Of a stretch of 7,636 nucleotides of DNA, positions 5,523 to 7,636 are shown in pieces. Location of the stretch: positions 1 to 7,636 of the forward strand of contig JAAXZP010000014.1 in NCBI GenBank assembly GCA_012719815.1, in the 5' to 3' direction. The translations under genes were made by a program, and so were the position numbers. The notes beneath the pieces were generated by a model. The model was not told where the DNA came from. It saw only the letters and a program-made list of their open reading frames with translations, and searched no databases. Source of the DNA: Christensenellaceae bacterium (GTDB lineage: Bacteria > Bacillota > Clostridia > Christensenellales > SZUA-584). Position 1 is the first letter of the stretch. Every line of letters begins with the position of its first letter.

Positions 5523-6965
5523 TTGTCATACTTTCAGAGCAGCACCATCTCAGAGGGCTTCAGTGATAACCAGGTCGAAACATACTATGAACAGCTGGGC
5601 ATGTTTGACGATCTCGGCCTGCGGCCCAATCTGTCGGACATGCTGCTCTGGGAAGTGGAGTGGGGAGCGCAGAACGTCCGCATATTTAACAGCGACGGCA
5701 GCGTCGCGGCGTCGTTCCCGCTCAGCGAGATGGTGACGCGCATTTCGCCGGAGAGCATGAAAAGGCTGCGCCCGCTCGTGGACGGCCTGGGTGCCGGCCG
5801 GCGGCAGTCTCTGGACATCGATCTCGAGGTCAACATCAGCGGCGCCTGGAAAAGGTATCATCTCAAGGGGCTTATCGACCGGACGCATGGCGCGATGTTC
5901 GCGTCCGGCGTGGCGCTGGACATGGACGCGTTCTGCCGCCAGAAACAACGGCTGGAGTTCCTGGAAACGCACGACCCGCTGACCGGGCTTGCCAATTTCA
6001 GCAGTATTGAATCGCAGTACAACGCGCTGGCGCGCTTTGGCACGTATCCGCTGGCGCTGGTGATATTCCGCATCGACAACCTCAGCGAAGTATGCAGCAC
6101 GCTGGGGGTTCAGGCGGGCAATACCATGATCTGCAACGTGGCGCAGGTCATTCAGGAATGCTTTTTTGATGCGGATGTGATCGGGCGCACGGGCGGCGGT
6201 GAATACTGCTGCCTTTTTACGGGCAAGACCCAGCTGGAAATCGAGACGTATGTCGGCGAAGCCAACATCCGGCTGCACAGCGCGTATCTCAACCTGATCA
6301 AGACAAAAATCAGCTGCGGCTATGCCATCGCTGAATATGAGATGGATTTCAGCCAGCTGTACCACCGGGCGCACCAGAAACTGATTTGGCGGCGGAACAT
6401 ACAACAACACCTCACGGGCCCGTCGGTGATAGACTGCATCAACGCCATCATCAGCCGGAAAACCGGCTGGGGCAAGCGCGTCATGCGCCTGCAGGGTCTG
6501 GCCGTGCATATGGCAAAAGCGCTTATGTGCACTGAGGATACAATATCGGATATCAAGCTGTTAGCGAAGCTCGCGGATATCGGCCTTATCGGTATCGACG
6601 ACAGGCTGTTGGCTCAAAGGCTGCGGCTGAGCCCGGAGGATCAGCGCATATACGACACCCATTTCGAAGTGGGCCGTGAGATCATCAGCAGCATCGATTC
6701 GCTAGCGCAGATGGAGAACCTATATATCGACCTCTACAAGCGCTACGACGCCTGGCAGGACGCGATTGCGATGCCCAGCCGCATTGTGGCTGTGGCGCGC
6801 GGCTTCGACGACCTGATGCTGGCGGGCGAAAAGATGACCTACAAGGAGCTGGGCCAGAAGATGGCGGCGGCCAGGGCCACGTTGTATTGCCCGGAGATTG
6901 TGGACGTGCTGATGGACATCGCGCGAAAGTATCATACGTGGCCTGCACGCAGCCGGAAGCATTAA
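5523..6965 (+). CDS. PAS-GGDEF-HD-GYP-type signalling protein with both catalytic domains degenerate
   Basis: This 480-residue soluble protein starts at TTG 5523, set by GGAGG. Residues about 25-140 resemble a PAS sensor (IFNSDGS near the start, a VALDMDAF end, then the connecting helix QKQRLEFLE). A GGDEF-type domain begins at HDPLTGLAN (150-158). Its active site is altered: the first metal aspartate position is R183 (FRID), the GHxxGD stretch reads GVQAGN (V196, N200), and the signature is GGGEY (224-228). An HD-GYP-like domain fills about 310-480. The HD pair is A351-D352 (LADIGLIGI), H380 remains in THFEVG, and HHExxxGxGYP is replaced by YKRYDAWQ. It is thus predicted to neither make nor degrade cyclic di-GMP, and may be a binding or scaffold protein. 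No membrane segment is seen. A terminator follows. Domain calls are firm for GGDEF, moderate for HD-GYP and tentative for PAS. Confidence 0.85.
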   Translation: MSYFQSSTISEGFSDNQVETYYEQLGMFDDLGLRPNLSDMLLWEVEWGAQNVRIFNSDGSVAASFPLSEMVTRISPESMKRLRPLVDGLGAGRRQSLDIDLEVNISGAWKRYHLKGLIDRTHGAMFASGVALDMDAFCRQKQRLEFLETHDPLTGLANFSSIESQYNALARFGTYPLALVIFRIDNLSEVCSTLGVQAGNTMICNVAQVIQECFFDADVIGRTGGGEYCCLFTGKTQLEIETYVGEANIRLHSAYLNLIKTKISCGYAIAEYEMDFSQLYHRAHQKLIWRRNIQQHLTGPSVIDCINAIISRKTGWGKRVMRLQGLAVHMAKALMCTEDTISDIKLLAKLADIGLIGIDDRLLAQRLRLSPEDQRIYDTHFEVGREIISSIDSLAQMENLYIDLYKRYDAWQDAIAMPSRIVAVARGFDDLMLAGEKMTYKELGQKMAAARATLYCPEIVDVLMDIARKYHTWPARSRKH

Positions 6966-6999
6966 GCGCCGCGTGCTAACTATTGGCAAGGTAATACTC

Positions 7000-7045
7000 G
7001 CGCTTGTCCGCACCTGTATGGTGCAGACAGCGCTGTTTTATTTTT
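7000..7045 (+). terminator. Intrinsic terminator after the PAS-GGDEF-HD-GYP-type gene
   Basis: A long interrupted hairpin is formed by GCGC (7000-7003 with 7030-7033), TGTC/GACA (7005-7008 with 7026-7029) and GCACC/GGTGC (7010-7014 with 7020-7024), with one bulged T and one C-A mismatch, around the loop TGTAT. It is followed by TGTTTTATTTTT. It starts 35 bases after the stop codon. Confidence 0.85.
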
Positions 7046-7072
7046 ACAGAAAAACTTCATTGGCAGTATAAT
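7043..7072 (+). promoter_or_regulatory. Promoter for the membrane-protein gene at the window end
   Basis: TTTACA (7043-7048, five of six to consensus) and a perfect TATAAT (7067-7072) are separated by 18 bases. The -35 overlaps the T-run of the preceding terminator. Transcription would start near 7079, giving a leader of about 45 bases. Confidence 0.65.
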
Positions 7073-7111
7073 GGTTTTGGGTGTTTGTACCGATTATATT
7101 GTTAGAGCAAT

Positions 7112-7118
7112 AGGGGAG
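7112..7118 (+). promoter_or_regulatory. Ribosome binding site for the GTG start at 7124
   Basis: AGGGGAG lies 5 bases before GTG 7124. A second in-frame GTG at 7118 overlaps this site and is therefore less likely to be used. Confidence 0.6.
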
Positions 7119-7123
7119 TGGCG

Positions 7124-7636
7124 GTGGTAAAGATAAAAAACTCACTCGGCAGATTGCGGTCGCTGGCAGTCTTATTTACAAACTTAAAGAGAAAACTGAT
7201 TAAAGCGTTTTTTGACAATAAAAACGTGCTGGATGAGTGCGCGCTTATCAACACCCGGAGGATATACCTTATATCCATTATTGCTATTCCGCTGCATATT
7301 ATCAGTATCCTTCTGTTTGCTTTCACGAAATCCGAAGATATAACCTGGAAGCAGGGGATTATTGGGTGCCATTCTGTATTGCTCATTGTTATGGTCGTGT
7401 TTCTGCTTATAACCCGCAGGTTGCGGAAAAAAACAGTACCCGACAGGGCTATGTTTGTGCTGCAGTTCATGCTGGTGGCTGTTATCATTACGCTGGGTAT
7501 TATAATAGTCGTCTTCGAACAGATGGTCATGACGAACATCACGGCTTTTGTATTAATGTGCATCATTGTCGGCATTACACTGCTTATCAGGCCATTGGTT
7601 TCCCTGATCATCTATGTGATTACATATGTGATGTAT
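7124..7636 (+). CDS. Multi-pass membrane protein, 3' partial (possible sensor domain of a signalling enzyme)
   Basis: The frame is open from GTG 7124 to the window end, 171 codons without a stop, preceded by a good ribosome binding site and promoter. The first 46 residues are basic and cytoplasmic in character (many K and R, ending LINTRRIY). Hydrophobic segments follow at about 47-67, 79-97, 112-131, 139-155 and from 158 onward, with positive clusters RRLRKK at 98-103 between the second and third. The layout, a basic N-terminus followed by at least five membrane helices, resembles N-terminal membrane sensor regions found ahead of GGDEF or histidine-kinase domains. The neighbouring GGDEF-type gene makes this attractive, but no such domain is inside the window. 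The gene is more AT-rich than its neighbours, as expected partly from its hydrophobic codons. I do not recognise a specific family. Confidence 0.75.
   Translation, partial: MVKIKNSLGRLRSLAVLFTNLKRKLIKAFFDNKNVLDECALINTRRIYLISIIAIPLHIISILLFAFTKSEDITWKQGIIGCHSVLLIVMVVFLLITRRLRKKTVPDRAMFVLQFMLVAVIITLGIIIVVFEQMVMTNITAFVLMCIIVGITLLIRPLVSLIIYVITYVMY

Noticed and set aside
5550..6509. Long minus-strand open frame (319 codons) opposite the PAS-GGDEF-HD-GYP-type gene
   Set aside because: The plus strand encodes recognisable domains. The opposite frame is a by-product of GC-rich codon positions and shows no family features.
7102..7611. Long minus-strand open frame (169 codons) at the window end
   Set aside because: It overlaps the plus-strand membrane-protein gene, which has a promoter and ribosome binding site. 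The minus-strand product has no recognisable motif and no start signals.

Overview
The window looks like chromosome of a Gram-positive-type bacterium, most likely a moderately GC-rich member of the Bacillota (Clostridia). The support is compact genes with strong Shine-Dalgarno sites, frequent GTG and TTG starts, hairpin-plus-T-run terminators, and the gene families present (DeoR regulator, HAD-IIA phosphatase, TadA, PAS/GGDEF/HD-GYP-type signalling). This placement is inference. I see no insertion sequence, phage gene, CRISPR array, rRNA or tRNA.

Layout. (1) 2-424 is the 3' part of a hotdog-fold acyl-CoA thioesterase gene, closed by a terminator. (2) 480-1274 on the minus strand is a HAD-IIA (NagD-like) phosphatase. 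It is divergent from (3) a short-chain dehydrogenase at 1471-2178. The spacer between them carries a promoter for each gene and an inverted repeat. (4) 2261-3037 and 3052-3837 are two adjacent patatin-like proteins, probably one transcription unit. The first has a complete Ser-Asp dyad; the second has lost the nucleophilic serine. A bidirectional terminator separates them from (5) a DeoR-family repressor (3913-4671, minus). Upstream of that repressor is a 265-base spacer with two related palindromes and a likely repressor promoter. (6) tadA (4937-5410) is the tRNA adenosine deaminase; its promoter sits so close that the mRNA appears leaderless. (7) 5523-6965 encodes a soluble PAS-GGDEF-HD-GYP-type protein in which both catalytic domains are degenerate. 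(8) After a strong terminator and a good promoter, a membrane protein starts at 7124 and runs off the window end.

How it fits together. The thioesterase, dehydrogenase and patatins act on acyl or lipid-type substrates in their families, but they have separate promoters and no shared pathway can be shown. The DeoR protein probably controls itself through the palindromes beside its promoter; its other targets are not visible. The most notable theme is catalytic-residue loss in three proteins: the thioesterase (Asp to Gly), the second patatin (Ser to Gly) and the GGDEF/HD-GYP protein (both active sites). I found no clearly new multi-gene system. The best candidates for something undescribed are the active/inactive patatin pair and the doubly degenerate cyclic-di-GMP-type protein.
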